Part shown: positions 53,686-64,000 of the stretch, piece by piece | How the letters are laid out: the number at the start of each line of letters is the position of its first letter | How positions within the stretch are numbered: the stretch's first letter is position 1 | Source of the DNA: Carposina sasakii | Taxonomy: Eukaryota > Arthropoda > Insecta > Lepidoptera > Carposinidae | NCBI GenBank assembly: GCA_014607495.2 | Contig: CP053163.1 | Coordinates: forward strand, 2,708,716-2,772,715 | Reading direction: 5' to 3' | Length of the DNA: 64,000 bases | Notes under the pieces: model-generated | Told to the model about the DNA's origin: nothing | What the model saw: only the letters and a program-made list of their open reading frames with translations | Databases searched by the model: none | Program-made: the position numbers and the translations under genes

Positions 53686-56250
53686 TCTGTATAAAGTACC
53701 ATCTCTATTCTTGCACCTAGATAGAGACTTCATGACATCTTTAGCTCATAAGTATAATGTGTCCAATACCTTTACCTACATTCCAAACAGACTTATAATT
53801 GTCATTTAAATTTAAACCAGCACAGAGCGAGTCAAACGTGTCTATCAACGCTAACCTAATATTAAAATTTAACAATTTTTTACAGCCATTCATTTTGTCT
53901 TCCCTCGGGCAGCTCCGAAAATTTTTATGATAATGTGACCATTTCGACAAAACGAATGTTTGTATGTCCGCCCTATAAGACATTGGTATGAGTGACGCAA
54001 AAATACATCACTTTACATAGTTAACTTTGCCGCTACCAAGAATCTTGTCCGCTTCTATTTTAATGCTCAAAAGGTTGGATATTTCTTTGTTTTTTGAGTT
54101 GTGACGTATTTTTATATGTTTTTAAACCTGCAACAGTTTTTATAAGGTTACGCCCTAAGTCGTCGGGAGTTTAAGAAAATTAAGGCTTTAGCTTAGATGT
54201 CATGCCGATAGAAAGTTGTTATTAATTTTATTCAAAGACAATTTGTTTCGTGTCCGCCGTAATTATAATGATGGGCAGCTTGTGACAGATGATAGTTTTT
54301 TTTATTACAATGTTTTTGTTTTTAGATATTTCAAACTATGGTTGTCTATGTTGTTATTTTGACGAGAAAATAGTCGAGTGGGTGTACACCTGTACACAAG
54401 TCTGCGTCATATTGAAGTACCTTATCAAGACGTTGTAATTTTATTTTAATTTGGGTCTTTTTTGTATAACATCCCAAAGTCGCAACTGAAGCGTACTCGC
54501 ACTCAACGGTTGAAAGATCATTTTTAGGCCAAAGAAAAAATACTACTATCTCTAATCCGAGAGCCCTCAAGGGAAAACTTACCAATAAGAATGCGAGCGG
54601 CACCAGTTGGTGTAAATGTGTTTTAAACGAAGCTAATACTACCTAGATGTTTTCCATTTGGATGAGAGATGGTAATACGTTTTTATCACATGGTAGGTTA
54701 CATACCTACTAAATTATTTCTAAGCTATCAAACCTTTCTCTGGCTCTATGGACTATCTGTGTACCAAATTACATTAAAATCGGTTCAGTAGTATGGGTTT
54801 GAAAGTGCGATATGTTACTTACCGCATTTAAAATATTAACGATGGTAGAGTGTAATTAAAGAAGTAATAATATAGGATTTCGAGTCTATTTGTGGCGCAA
54901 AAGGACCAAAGGGCATAAAACCCTCTAAGCCCATTAATATTTATATTAATCTTGCGACACCCACAAGGAGGCTGAAGTCAATTTAATTTGGGGCCAGACG
55001 AAAAAGAAACGAGACCAAAGCTCATAACTCTGTCCCCGCCTATGTCTTCGCTTCCAGGGAATCTATTTAAATCCGTGGTTAAATTAAGGCTTTTTTCTAC
55101 GTGTCTGTTACCTTTAAAGCCTTATTTACTGAGGTTGATTGTGTGACAAGGTCGCATGCGGTATTATCTGTATTATTCGAATAATTCCGCATTCTAAATA
55201 GGTTTTAGCTATGAGCCAGAACCTCGTTCCTTACCTCATAGAACCTGCCATAACTAAAAGCTTATACCAGTTTTACTAATTCTGGTTATACACCATCCTT
55301 TCTATCGTTGCCTAATATACAAATAGGGCTGGGGGCCAATTCTTGAAAAGTCTCGAGTTGGAACGAAGCCGAAACGGAACCGTTGCAGACGCTTAGAACA
55401 AAGCAATAATTACGGTGACGTAATTAGACACATTTCAGCACGAGACAGATATTTGATTTTATTCTGTCATACTTGTCACCGCTGCATGCTAAAATATACC
55501 TTATAACTTATAACTCAAGGGGTAAATAGATATTTCTTCGCACCGCCATTCGTTAACGTTTCGTTAGTGTTTGCGTTTCGGCTCAAAATGTTTGAAGAAT
55601 TGTACCCTGGTTTTCAAAAGGGATCTAGAAGTAAACGTCACAATGTGGGTAGGTAGATATCCCTTACTCTATACTCGTATAACGCCCTTTTTTCACCATG
55701 AAAACATAGTGTGTCTTCTGTAAGTAAGTTATGTTGTACATTTTTATATGATTCATAGTAGTCTTTCTACCTAAGGTATATCTTGTTTGTCTTGTTTCAT
55801 TGTTGCTATTGTGTCTGTGTTTGTGTAATCTTAAAAAAAAAAACCTTTTCTAATCAATTATCTAACAGAGAATTCAAACCCGAAGTTTGAGATACGAAAA
55901 TATTAGTAAATACCCTAGTGATTTCTTACAGATTAGAATCTGACAATGTAACAAGTAAAAGTAGGTGGTAAGTTAGCACAAAACAAAAATGGATCCGTCA
56001 AAGGATACGACGTCACGTGCCCACTAGATGTTTTTGAAATCCGAACGTCCCCTGATTGGTTGTTTATGAGCGAGGCACGCGCGGTCCCAAAACAACGGTT
56101 ACAGGGTGTGAAAAAACGTTTCATGTTTCAGAAATTAACTAAATGGAACTGAGTTAGTGTTTCCACCCCACCATCGTAACTACGGATATTATAAAATTAT
56201 AGTATCGTAACTGACTACGGTCATAGGCAACTACAGTCGCGATGAGGAAC
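53686..56250. other. Long unannotated stretch
   Basis: No gene or clear element. At 54,730-54,830 the words TGTACCAAATTACATTAAAA and CGGTTCAGTAGTATGGGTTT are mobile-element debris. 54,880-55,130 looks like unique sequence with short homopolymer-free words and could be conserved non-coding DNA, but only comparison could tell. Confidence 0.3.
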
Positions 56251-56258
56251 CAGATCCG

Positions 56259-56445
56259 CCCCCTTATTACCTAACTAGCAAAAGCAAAGCTATAGCGAAA
56301 ATTGTACAAAAATCGGTGATTGCTTGTCAAATTCGTATTACGTAAAATGAATTTCAAAGGAACTTTGACATTTCAAGGCGAATATTGTACAATTTTCGCT
56401 ATCGTTTTGCTTCGACTTTGCTATTGCTTTTACGTAATCAGGGGG
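56259..56445. mobile_element. hAT-like MITE with perfect 8-bp TSD
   Basis: 187 bp between exact CAGATCCG duplications (56,251-56,258; 56,446-56,453). The ends CCCCCTTATTAC and the inverse of CCCCCTGATTACGTAAAAGC. The inner arms GCGAAAATTGTACAA are mirrored. It shares ends with 21,391-21,581. The 8-bp TSD supports hAT. Confidence 0.88.
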
Positions 56446-56964
56446 CAGATCCGGAAATCTAACGGAAAATGCAAAAAATCCTTTTTAAGCAACAATGATA
56501 TTCGCATAGCTATGGAAATGTTTCCTCCAATGTTAGGCATGACATAAACCTATATACGGTTAATTGTAACTGACCCAATCGATAGCGTCATGCCGATAGG
56601 ACAATAGGAAGGATGGAATATGGCAGCATAAAGCTGAAAATCCATTAGGCTTAAAATTAATTTTTAAACAGCCTGTATTTAGTATTACCGGGTCGTTGGT
56701 GGCAGTGGACAATGTTGCCAGCTGCAAATAGACACCCCACATATAGGCAGCGGATGTTTCTGCAGGTAGCCAACTGCTGTTATTGTTGGTAACATTTTGG
56801 GGAATTGCTACAATGTCGAGTGTCCGGTGTTATTGTACACACGCAAATATCAATAGAACAGCAATAATTCTGAAATTCTACTCAGAAATAATATGGAGTT
56901 GAGAGGGACGAGGGTGGCGGGTATCTGCTGGACTCACGCTTCTAAACGGTCACAGTCACAGTGG
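56446..56964. other. Intergenic sequence
   Basis: Nothing recognised. Confidence 0.3.
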
Positions 56965-57050
56965 TGGTCATCGGGGGAGGCCTATGTTCGGCAATTGACT
57001 TTTCATGGCTGAAAATATGAATGATGGAATCAAATCATGATGATGAATTA
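56965..57050 (+). mobile_element. RTE 3' tail fragment
   Basis: TCGGGGGAGGCCTATGTTCG then GCAATTGACTTTTCATGGCT, diverged from 42,720-42,770, followed by ATGAATGATGG and ATGATGATG. Confidence 0.65.
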
Positions 57051-57618
57051 GGCATTATTTATAAGGTTATTTTTATGAAAGTCCTGTTCTCATCTGTCAT
57101 CCATCATGTATAAAGGAGTCAGTTGAGATAGTAAACACACCTATAGAAATTATCAATGTAGGTAAGTACTTATACCGTATTGATCATGTACCTAAATACA
57201 GTATATAAAAAACAAAAATAAATAAAACCCAGAGACAAGCAAACACCACCTTGACAGAACCTCTTTACACCGCTGCGACATCATGGCTGCTCATTAAATG
57301 CAAATCCACTCCTGCGCAGACGCCGTGCCGTCATTATGCTGTATACTTTATTACTTAATGCGCGGAGATGTGGATATAGCGGTGTGCGAAAGATAAAGGC
57401 TGTATTATAGGCGATATCGCCAAAGGAGTCTCTCCTGTCTCTATATCACTTAATTCAATAAATTTTCCGGAAATAAAGCAATTTTTTTCCAGCATATTTT
57501 ACCCAGTATAACTAGATGTAATTAAAAAAGGCTCAACTCTACATCCGTGTTACTGGAAAGGCATATTATTTTCACTAGTAGAAAAAATTGTGACAGTAAA
57601 GGCCACTAATTGATGATG
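57051..57618. other. Intergenic; octamer-bearing patch
   Basis: 57,235-57,400 is GC-richer (GCTGCGACATCATGGCTG, TCCTGCGCAGACGCCGTGCC) and contains CATTAAATGCAAATCC with the POU octamer ATGCAAAT. Not repeated elsewhere here. A regulatory role is conjecture. Confidence 0.3.
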
Positions 57619-57835
57619 ACCTGCGACGCCATAGGTCCTGGGTTCGAATCCCGGTAGGTGCAAACATTGATGTGATGAATATCGTTGTTTGTTTCCGAGT
57701 CATGGATGTTTCTATACTTATCTATTGAATTAATATACCGTTGCTTAGTACCCATGACACAAGACCTTAGGGATCTTAATGTGGGACTAGGTTAATGTGT
57801 TGTGTAGTGTGTGAATATTTATTTATAAAAAAAAA
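57619..57835 (+). mobile_element. tRNA-derived SINE, 5'-truncated
   Basis: Begins inside the anticodon arm (CCTGCGACGCCATAGGTCCT) and keeps the B box GGTTCGAATCC and the whole body of 52,381, ending GTGTGTGAATATTTATTTAT then A(n). The A box is missing. Confidence 0.82.
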
Positions 57836-59247
57836 ACGAAATACTGCTACTAACTAGAGGATACCAAAACGACATCTTGCTTTTTTGACAAAAAATAGTA
57901 ATTCTGAATTAATTAGCTTTGCGTATTTGATGCAAGTTGACCTTAGTATCTACATACATACCGGACACTTACAAAACGTAAATATTATCAACAGCAAAAT
58001 ACTAACGTAGTTTTATGCAAATTACGTATTTTAGTAGAGCTTAAAACTATTAGAGACGACCATTGCGACAGAATGCGATGCCTATCTTTTTAATAGCATG
58101 CATATCTTGTATGTAATATCGTACAGATTAACTAACGTCCTAAGAGTCTATGTATCATAGCTTTAATTTAAACTCTACACGATTGTGATATGGTGTATTT
58201 AGACACTTGGTGTTTGATGTTGTGAATATTGTGGAGACATGACAGTGTCTCCAAAGTCGCACGTCCCCACGCACATCTCCCACTATTGTCTGTGGTTATT
58301 TACGTGGATGTACAGATTTTGGATATGCTTTCTACTTACATACTTAATTAGAATAAGTAATTATAATTGTGGACATCAGAAGCCTGTACGTGGTGAAACA
58401 AATGAATTATGACAATAGCTCACTATAGAGGAACTGCATACAAAATTGAAGACTTGAAAACACATGTTTATTTTTCCAGAACTCTTATATAGATTGTCTA
58501 CATTGGGCAGGCTACATTCTCTACATTATATTCATATCCTTACCCTATACGTATGCCCTTTAATACAGAAAGTGTTACGAAAATCTGAAATTCAAATGAA
58601 GACCTGTTGAAATGAAAATCTGTTTAATAGTTTTTGCGCGAAAGACTAACAGCTATTTCTCAAACACATATTGATATGAGATACTCGAATACGAGTAGGA
58701 TAAGACTGGGATACATACTGAAACATATAACTCTATGACGTAGGTAAACATTTAATTATAAGTAAATATTTTGTGTAGTAAAGTACATTTAAGATTAATG
58801 CATTTAAATTATTAAATTAAGTAATTGTAAGTAATAACATTTAGCAAGGTAAAACCAATTATCTCCAAAACTACCACGTCCAAATTACTTAAACACAACG
58901 TTTCGTGTAAAATGTCGAATGTTAGTTACTAACAAATTAAGAGATCGGGTTCCCGCGGTTTGCATACAAATTGTTTTATGAGATCCGCCATTGTTGTGCC
59001 TTATCAATATTTTTATCGCCGTCTTGAGTTCCGCGTTAGTAAAGTACAGTTTACGTTATTATTGTGGTATGTCCGCTCTGATTGTTTTATGGTCTATGTG
59101 ATTGTTGGTCGCTGGTCGCTAAGTATGGGTTAGGTTTTTTGTTGTATATGTAAAGCGTTTTCAGTTTTTTTCTGGGCAATGTACTCATTCTCATATTATA
59201 TTTTTGTAGGTAAGTATGACGCCTCCTTTACACTACATACATACATA
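57836..59247. other. Intergenic with decayed MITE remnant
   Basis: 58,395-58,500 (ATAGCTCACTATAGAGGAAC ... AAACACATGTTTATTTTTCC) is a decayed palindromic MITE. Otherwise nothing recognised. Confidence 0.4.
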
Positions 59248-59625
59248 CAGGGTGATTTTTGGTCGTCAACGTTCCCGAAAACTACGGAATCTCCTATTCA
59301 TCATCACGATCATTTTTCTCCATGGAAGCATACCTGGGAAGTGTCTGGTTTCCAAAATATTAGGTTCCAAAGTTGAGTAAATACATTGCGTTTTTCTGCA
59401 TAAATGCACATAGACGCGCGTAGCAAGATATTTTCACGAGAAATAATTAATATCTGTCTATAATAAAACTAACAAACACTAGATACTATAAATTTCGCCC
59501 GATCAAGTAAATAAATAAAAAAATAAAAAAAATCCCGGCATTTTTTTTGGCATAAACTTACTTTATTTGATGTATAGATATAGAGTACGTATCCTTCGTA
59601 ATGGTGGCCACAAAAAAACACCCTG
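59248..59625 (-). mobile_element. Non-palindromic Tc1/mariner-like MITE
   Basis: 378 bp, ends CAGGGTGATTTTTGGTCGTC and AATGGTGGCCACAAAAAAAC then ACCCTG, flanked by TA. It is the reverse-orientation copy of 39,296-39,655. Confidence 0.82.
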
Positions 59626-59633
59626 TATAATCA

Positions 59634-59882
59634 CGCCTTTATCCCTTACGGGGTAGGCAGAGCACCAAGGGCCGATAGAACCACATGGTGCCACTTCTGA
59701 CCTTGAGGGTATAGTTGAGATGTACAAGTTCGATTAGTAGTGACAGGTGATCAGCCCATCGCCTACAAAATACCAAGACCCTCTTGTCCCTCTACTGACT
59801 TGTACAGTATGCCCGGGAAGAGAAGCAGCTGTAGTATTATACGTTTTTTTACGTTTTCACTCCCAGAGCAGCATAAAAGAAT
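59634..59882 (-). mobile_element. ~250-bp short retroposon, reverse copy
   Basis: CACGCCTTTATCCCTTACGG ... GCCCGGGAAGAGAAGCAGCT ... TCACTCCCAGAGCAGCATAA. Inverse of 7,297-7,545 at high identity. Confidence 0.75.
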
Positions 59883-59894
59883 ACACTACATAAA

Positions 59895-60065
59895 TAATTA
59901 ATATTTCGTAGTAAGATCCCTAAGATCTTGTATCCGGGATACCTCCATTCAACAATGGTACATATATAAATTCATAGAAATAAAACAATGACTCGAAAAC
60001 AAATATCATCTACTCGTATATCAATGTCTCCGAGTTTCAAACCCAGTACCTATTATGGCGCAGCA
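59895..60065 (-). mobile_element. Decayed tRNA-derived SINE
   Basis: AGATCCCTAAGATCTTGT ... AATGACTCGAAAACAAATAT ... GAGTTTCAAACCCAGTACCT follows the reversed 52,381 layout with many changes. Confidence 0.5.
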
Positions 60066-60687
60066 GACATCAGTCATTTTTGCAGATTATGGAGACCTTC
60101 GGTCGTCTGTAGCACTGGACGTCCACATAATCTGCTGCTGCTACCTGATTGGTTATCAATACTTAGACTAGAGACTACACCACCCAGAAAAATAGTCTAA
60201 AGTTACATAAAAATGCTATGTTCTTGATGACTGATAGATATTTTGTTTTTGATATAAACACACAGCCTAAACTATTATTATCTGAGACCTGAAACATTGG
60301 GACTGTGATTTCTATACTCCCAAAATTACCAAGAGAATGCGAGAAACGGGGATTCTAAAGTTTACTTCGAAGTGCTTAATGAAGTACTAAATAAATACTC
60401 GTACTTGTCCAACAAATGTACTCGTATGACTTCAGAAGCAGAAAACAACAATGCGAAAGGGAACCAATGTTACTCTACTCCACATAAAAAGGACGGATTA
60501 TCGTTCGCTCGAAAATGGTAGTTCCAAGACAAAAGGACAAGAAACTACCCACGGATTACCGAAACCCTAATTAACGGCTGGGCCTTAATTAGTCCCCATT
60601 GTAACTTGACAAGCAAACCACCAATTTTGGTACTGCCTTAAACGTTGTACACACGCGGAACGTGTGCATCCAACATTTCTAAATATT
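60066..60687. other. Intergenic sequence
   Basis: Nothing recognised. Confidence 0.3.
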
Positions 60688-60765
60688 ACGAATCATCATC
60701 ACTATACCAATCATCATCACCAAGTTTATCATCATCGCCCAGTTTGTTATCATCACCATGTTAAT
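60688..60765 (+). repeat. Imperfect (ATC)n tract
   Basis: ATCATCATCAC recurs four times separated by 9-12 bases, giving an interrupted low-complexity tract. The histidine-rich frame across it is an artefact of the repeat. Confidence 0.7.
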
Positions 60766-62215
60766 AAACACCAGCATCTAACTTTAATCTACATATTAAG
60801 ATACTACTACCTAGTATTATATTCCTATAGACATATTTACACTGTGGAGGAACTGTTATGAATGACTGAGGAAAAATCTAAGTAGCATTCAGTAAGCTGA
60901 CAGCAGAAATCAATGTGACCATCAAAAAAGAAGATGTTTACTTAAAAATGGCGCAGGTAGCCTTCTCATTAATCGTAATTTTATGCAGTGAGAACATTTA
61001 AAAAAATTAATTTTGGCTACCCCCTTTTGGTAATACAGTCATGTACAGTAGAACAATCTAAATTGCATAATCTCAACATTCTTCTCTCTTTGTTGCTCAT
61101 AAACTCTGATCGGTGATCATAGTATGATAAAAAGATGATACAAGACTTCTAAGTTTCACGCCATTCTTCCAGCCTGTATGTCCGTTTTAATGTCTGCGCC
61201 ACAAATCAAAACAAGACTTTAAAAAACGTTTAACTAAATCGTCTTGTTCTCTCCGAAAACTGCCTCGCTTTAGATAATTACAGACTCCCGAGTTCTGAAG
61301 CTTTTCACGATACATTCCATGGAACTAATCAACGGGAAAGGGATGTGTGTGTCTGTCTATCTCTGTCTGGCCTGCGCATAAATCCGCTAATAAAAGATTT
61401 TATAGATGTCGCTGATAGACACAAGGGTTGTGAAATGGTTTTGTATGTAACAGGTTGATAGGTAGGTTGATTTTATTTTTTATTTAACAAATGACCCATA
61501 AAGGCTCTTTGGTACCAAGACAAAGAGCCAAGGTAAAATTTTTTGGGGTCTATGAATGCATGAAACCTTTTTTGCATGTCTTTTACCTATTAAACTAGGT
61601 TTCTATACAATTTCATGAGCATAATCAAATTTATATTGTCATCTACAGTTTGTAACAAACAAAAACTCTACCTGCGATAACTGTAACACCGTAACATAGC
61701 ACCATATCGGCATCCGAATTTTGTAACTTACGACTTATCGAATATCGATGGCTAAACGAGAAGGGAACACTGACTTTTTAACCAAGTAGCATAATACTTT
61801 GGTATTACGTCGATCGGTAGCATTACAAAATGTGGACTGCTCGCCAATATCTAATTGGTAACATAATTTTAGCTTGCAAAGTGACCAATACCTTATTATT
61901 TTATCTGGTCTCGTGTTAATTTGCATGCGACTGACATCTCAAGCACTTAGCGCTGGATAGCGATGGACGTCTATTCATCTCGCGTGATGTGATAGTGATA
62001 AGTATGGAATGAAAAGGTGTGATACGCCTGGAATGTGGTCTGGAATATTTTTGACAGGTTGTAATAAGTCTAATATTGTAGATGTAAAAATTTTAGAGAA
62101 TGTTATGCGTTTGTTACTTTTTTATGTAAAATTACTGAACAGATCTAGAAACATCTAGACAGTTATTACAGTTTAGATAAGACACCTAATTGCAATTGAT
62201 ATAAATACATACATA
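60766..62215. other. Intergenic; one perfect hairpin
   Basis: GGCTCTTTG ... CAAAGAGCC at 61,503-61,529 forms a 9-bp perfect stem around GTACCAAGA. The small diverged repeat of 14,475 recurs at 61,010-61,050. No gene. Confidence 0.35.
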
Positions 62216-62477
62216 TAATCACACCTTTATCCCTTACGGGGTAGGCAGAACACCAAAGGCCGATAGGACCACATGGTGCCACTTCTGACCAATTTTGAGG
62301 GTATAATTGAGATGTACAAGTTCGGTTAGTAGTGAAGGGTAGTCAGCCCATCGCCTACATAACACCAAGACCCTCTTGTCCCTCTACTGACTTGTACAGT
62401 ATGCCCGGGAAGAGAAGCACCTGTAGTATTGTTATACGTTTTATTTTCACTCCCAGAGCAGCATAGAAGAGTTTGAT
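62216..62477 (-). mobile_element. ~250-bp short retroposon, reverse copy
   Basis: CACACCTTTATCCCTTACGG ... GACCAATTTTGAGGGTATAA ... GCCCGGGAAGAGAAGCACCT ... CACTCCCAGAGCAGCATAGA. Close to 59,634-59,882. On the minus strand it ends in GTGTGATTATATGTATGTAT, a TATG-type tail. Confidence 0.75.
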
Positions 62478-63777
62478 CTAAATAACGACATCTAAATAAA
62501 GAAATAAGATCCATCTGCCTAATTTTTTTCACCCAGTGTCACTCTTACGAATAAGTACGAGTCTAATATAAAAAAATGATACCTCTCAAGCTCAAGTGCG
62601 ACTAGATGTTTAGGCTCTAGAGCGCACTAAAGAAATATACATACTAACACTCAAAAAACATAACTATGCTTCTGTCGTAGTCGGGAAAAAAAAACGCAAC
62701 CAAAACATCGACAACTTCCCATCCCTAATCAAACTATCTCGCGACACAGCGTCACGACCGCAGCAATTAGCTCAAGCACTGACTTACGCGACGATAGTGT
62801 GAGTGTGACAGCCGTGGATGACCATAAACCTGATAGCAACGACACTGCCGGACACGCAAGCGATATGTGGTAAGGATTGTCGTCCATTTGAAGCGAAAGC
62901 CAGTTAGACTTAGATTCATCTTCGCAAGTGCCTCGCATGTTCTCATAGGCATGTGTTCATCTATATGATGAATTTTGTTCTGGTGGATTGAGGACAGTTG
63001 GCTAAAATAAAATTCAGAACCAATGATTTTTGGTAAGTAAGTTGTAAAAAAAGAAAATTCTATTGGTAAAGTACTAGTAAGAAATTGCATTTTTGCTTAT
63101 TTGTTTTGTCGCACACTTTACATTTAGCAGTTTGTAGGTTAGATCCTAGACTCTTTACATTTTCATTTCACTACAACACTTAACCCAGACATTACAGTGT
63201 ACTTTTCATATGATAGGCTTCGCGTATAAACTAGTCTAGATAATCTAAAGTTTGCAGTAGATGACAAACCTAAACGCGAGATTAGTGACATTGCCGGACA
63301 CGCGAACTGTCGATAGTCGATAAACGAGGTGAAATATCGACAACGTGTTCACTTAGCATCCTTATTTGCATTTAATTATATGCATGTGGTTATTTTATTG
63401 AATCCATTTTGCAATAAGGATGTGATGGATCTTTATCTAAGTGTAACGATATCTTACCGCACCTTCTTAATTATTAATTTTAATTACAATGAGTATGGAT
63501 AAAATAATATGAATTAAAGGCTTAAAAGTATATACTTAAGGAAATGAATAAATAGGGATTTGCCAGTGAACACGAGTACCATATCTATATAAATGAATAT
63601 CTGGGATGATACCATGAAATCTCAAAAGAGGATTATCGCCGTCGTAGAAGTAAGATGACGCTCTACACTGCTTATAGCAGCGTCTCGCTTCTACAATGAA
63701 AACCGTCCCCCTGGTACTTTAGATTATAAAATATTTAACATTAGTATTTATATTATTGCTATGTCACATCTAGGCTT
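62478..63777. other. Intergenic; TCGATA words near 63,300
   Basis: No gene. ACTGTCGATAGTCGATAAAC and AATATCGACAAC at 63,305-63,342 are three close TCGAT-type sites; otherwise nothing. Confidence 0.3.
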
Positions 63778-63836
63778 CACTTGATTACATCAGCCGCATC
63801 TCCTTCCGTATATGGTCGTACATTGGCGGACGTTGT
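63778..63836 (-). repeat. Dispersed GTCGACTC-family fragment
   Basis: CACTTGATTACATCAGCCGC then ATCTCCTTCCGTATATGGTC match the reversed family (38,700). Confidence 0.5.
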
Positions 63837-63839
63837 GTC

Positions 63840-64000
63840 TAGGGTTGCCACCTCTTTTAATGCATTTAAAGTACATTGGTTATTATAGGTAAGAAAAAAA
63901 GTACATAGTATCAAAATAAAGTACAATCTATTTTTCTTTATTGTTATATTTAAAAAAATATTTATGATTACCAATTGGTAAATTTCGTTTATTGGTAAAA
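63840..64000 (+). mobile_element. hAT-like element, left end, cut by window
   Basis: TAGGGTTGCCACCTCTTTTA matches the TAGGGTTGCCA end at 29,590. AAAGTACA recurs three times within ~80 bp (63,868-63,925), like hAT subterminal sites. The other end is outside the window. Confidence 0.5.

Noticed and set aside
60664..60861. Histidine-rich open frame
   Set aside because: Produced by an interrupted ATC repeat; no start context or family resemblance.

Overview
This looks like nuclear DNA of a moth or butterfly (Lepidoptera). I infer that from AT-rich sequence with frequent TAGGTACC/ACCTACCTA words, many short Helitron copies of the kind common in Lepidoptera, tRNA-derived SINEs, RTE-type LINE tails with trinucleotide ends, mariner and piggyBac relics, and a short run of the arthropod telomere repeat TTAGG. 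I found no convincing host protein-coding exon, rRNA or functional tRNA. Every recognisable protein-like stretch comes from a transposable element and is broken. The window is best read as intergenic or intronic DNA built up by nested insertions.

Layout. 1-9.3 kb holds Helitron ends and copies, an RTE-derived insertion with target-site duplication (TSD), a full-length SINE with an 11-bp duplication, three Tc1/mariner-like MITEs (one chimeric), and a 740-bp element with repeated subterminal motifs. 9.3-16 kb holds two LINE 3' ends, a retroposon carrying a tRNA-like module, and an 877-bp Helitron with an internal two-level tandem repeat. 16-29 kb is mostly unannotatable AT-rich sequence with a Harbinger-like MITE, a hAT-like palindrome, and CpG-rich or motif-dense patches that could be regulatory. 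29-39.7 kb has more Helitrons, two hAT-like MITEs (one inside a SINE), a 792-bp inverted-repeat element with a TTAGG run, a G-rich tract, and a broken retroelement C-terminal domain. 39.8-43.4 kb is an RTE-like LINE with a non-autonomous piggyBac element inserted at TTAA. 43.5-51.9 kb contains a palindromic MITE with a deleted mariner inside it, another tRNA-module retroposon and a tandem pair of RTE-derived short elements. 52-64 kb carries SINEs, a hAT-like MITE with a perfect 8-bp duplication, a Tc1-like MITE and two copies of a ~250-bp family that shares a 3' tail with a LINE.

How the parts relate. The non-autonomous elements point to the enzymes that moved them: TA duplications (Tc1/mariner), TTAA (piggyBac), 8-bp (hAT), a probable TAA (Harbinger), CTAG ends (Helitron), and shared 3' tails with 5' truncation (LINE-driven retroposition). 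No element here encodes an intact enzyme. The most interesting candidates are (1) a retroposon family whose constant 3' end contains a tRNA-like module preceded by about 165 bp of conserved non-tRNA sequence, with a ladder of 5'-truncated copies; (2) a short family sharing its 3' tail with a LINE; (3) a Helitron carrying a two-level tandem repeat; and (4) clusters of ATCGAT and TTGTCGACAA motifs outside recognised repeats.
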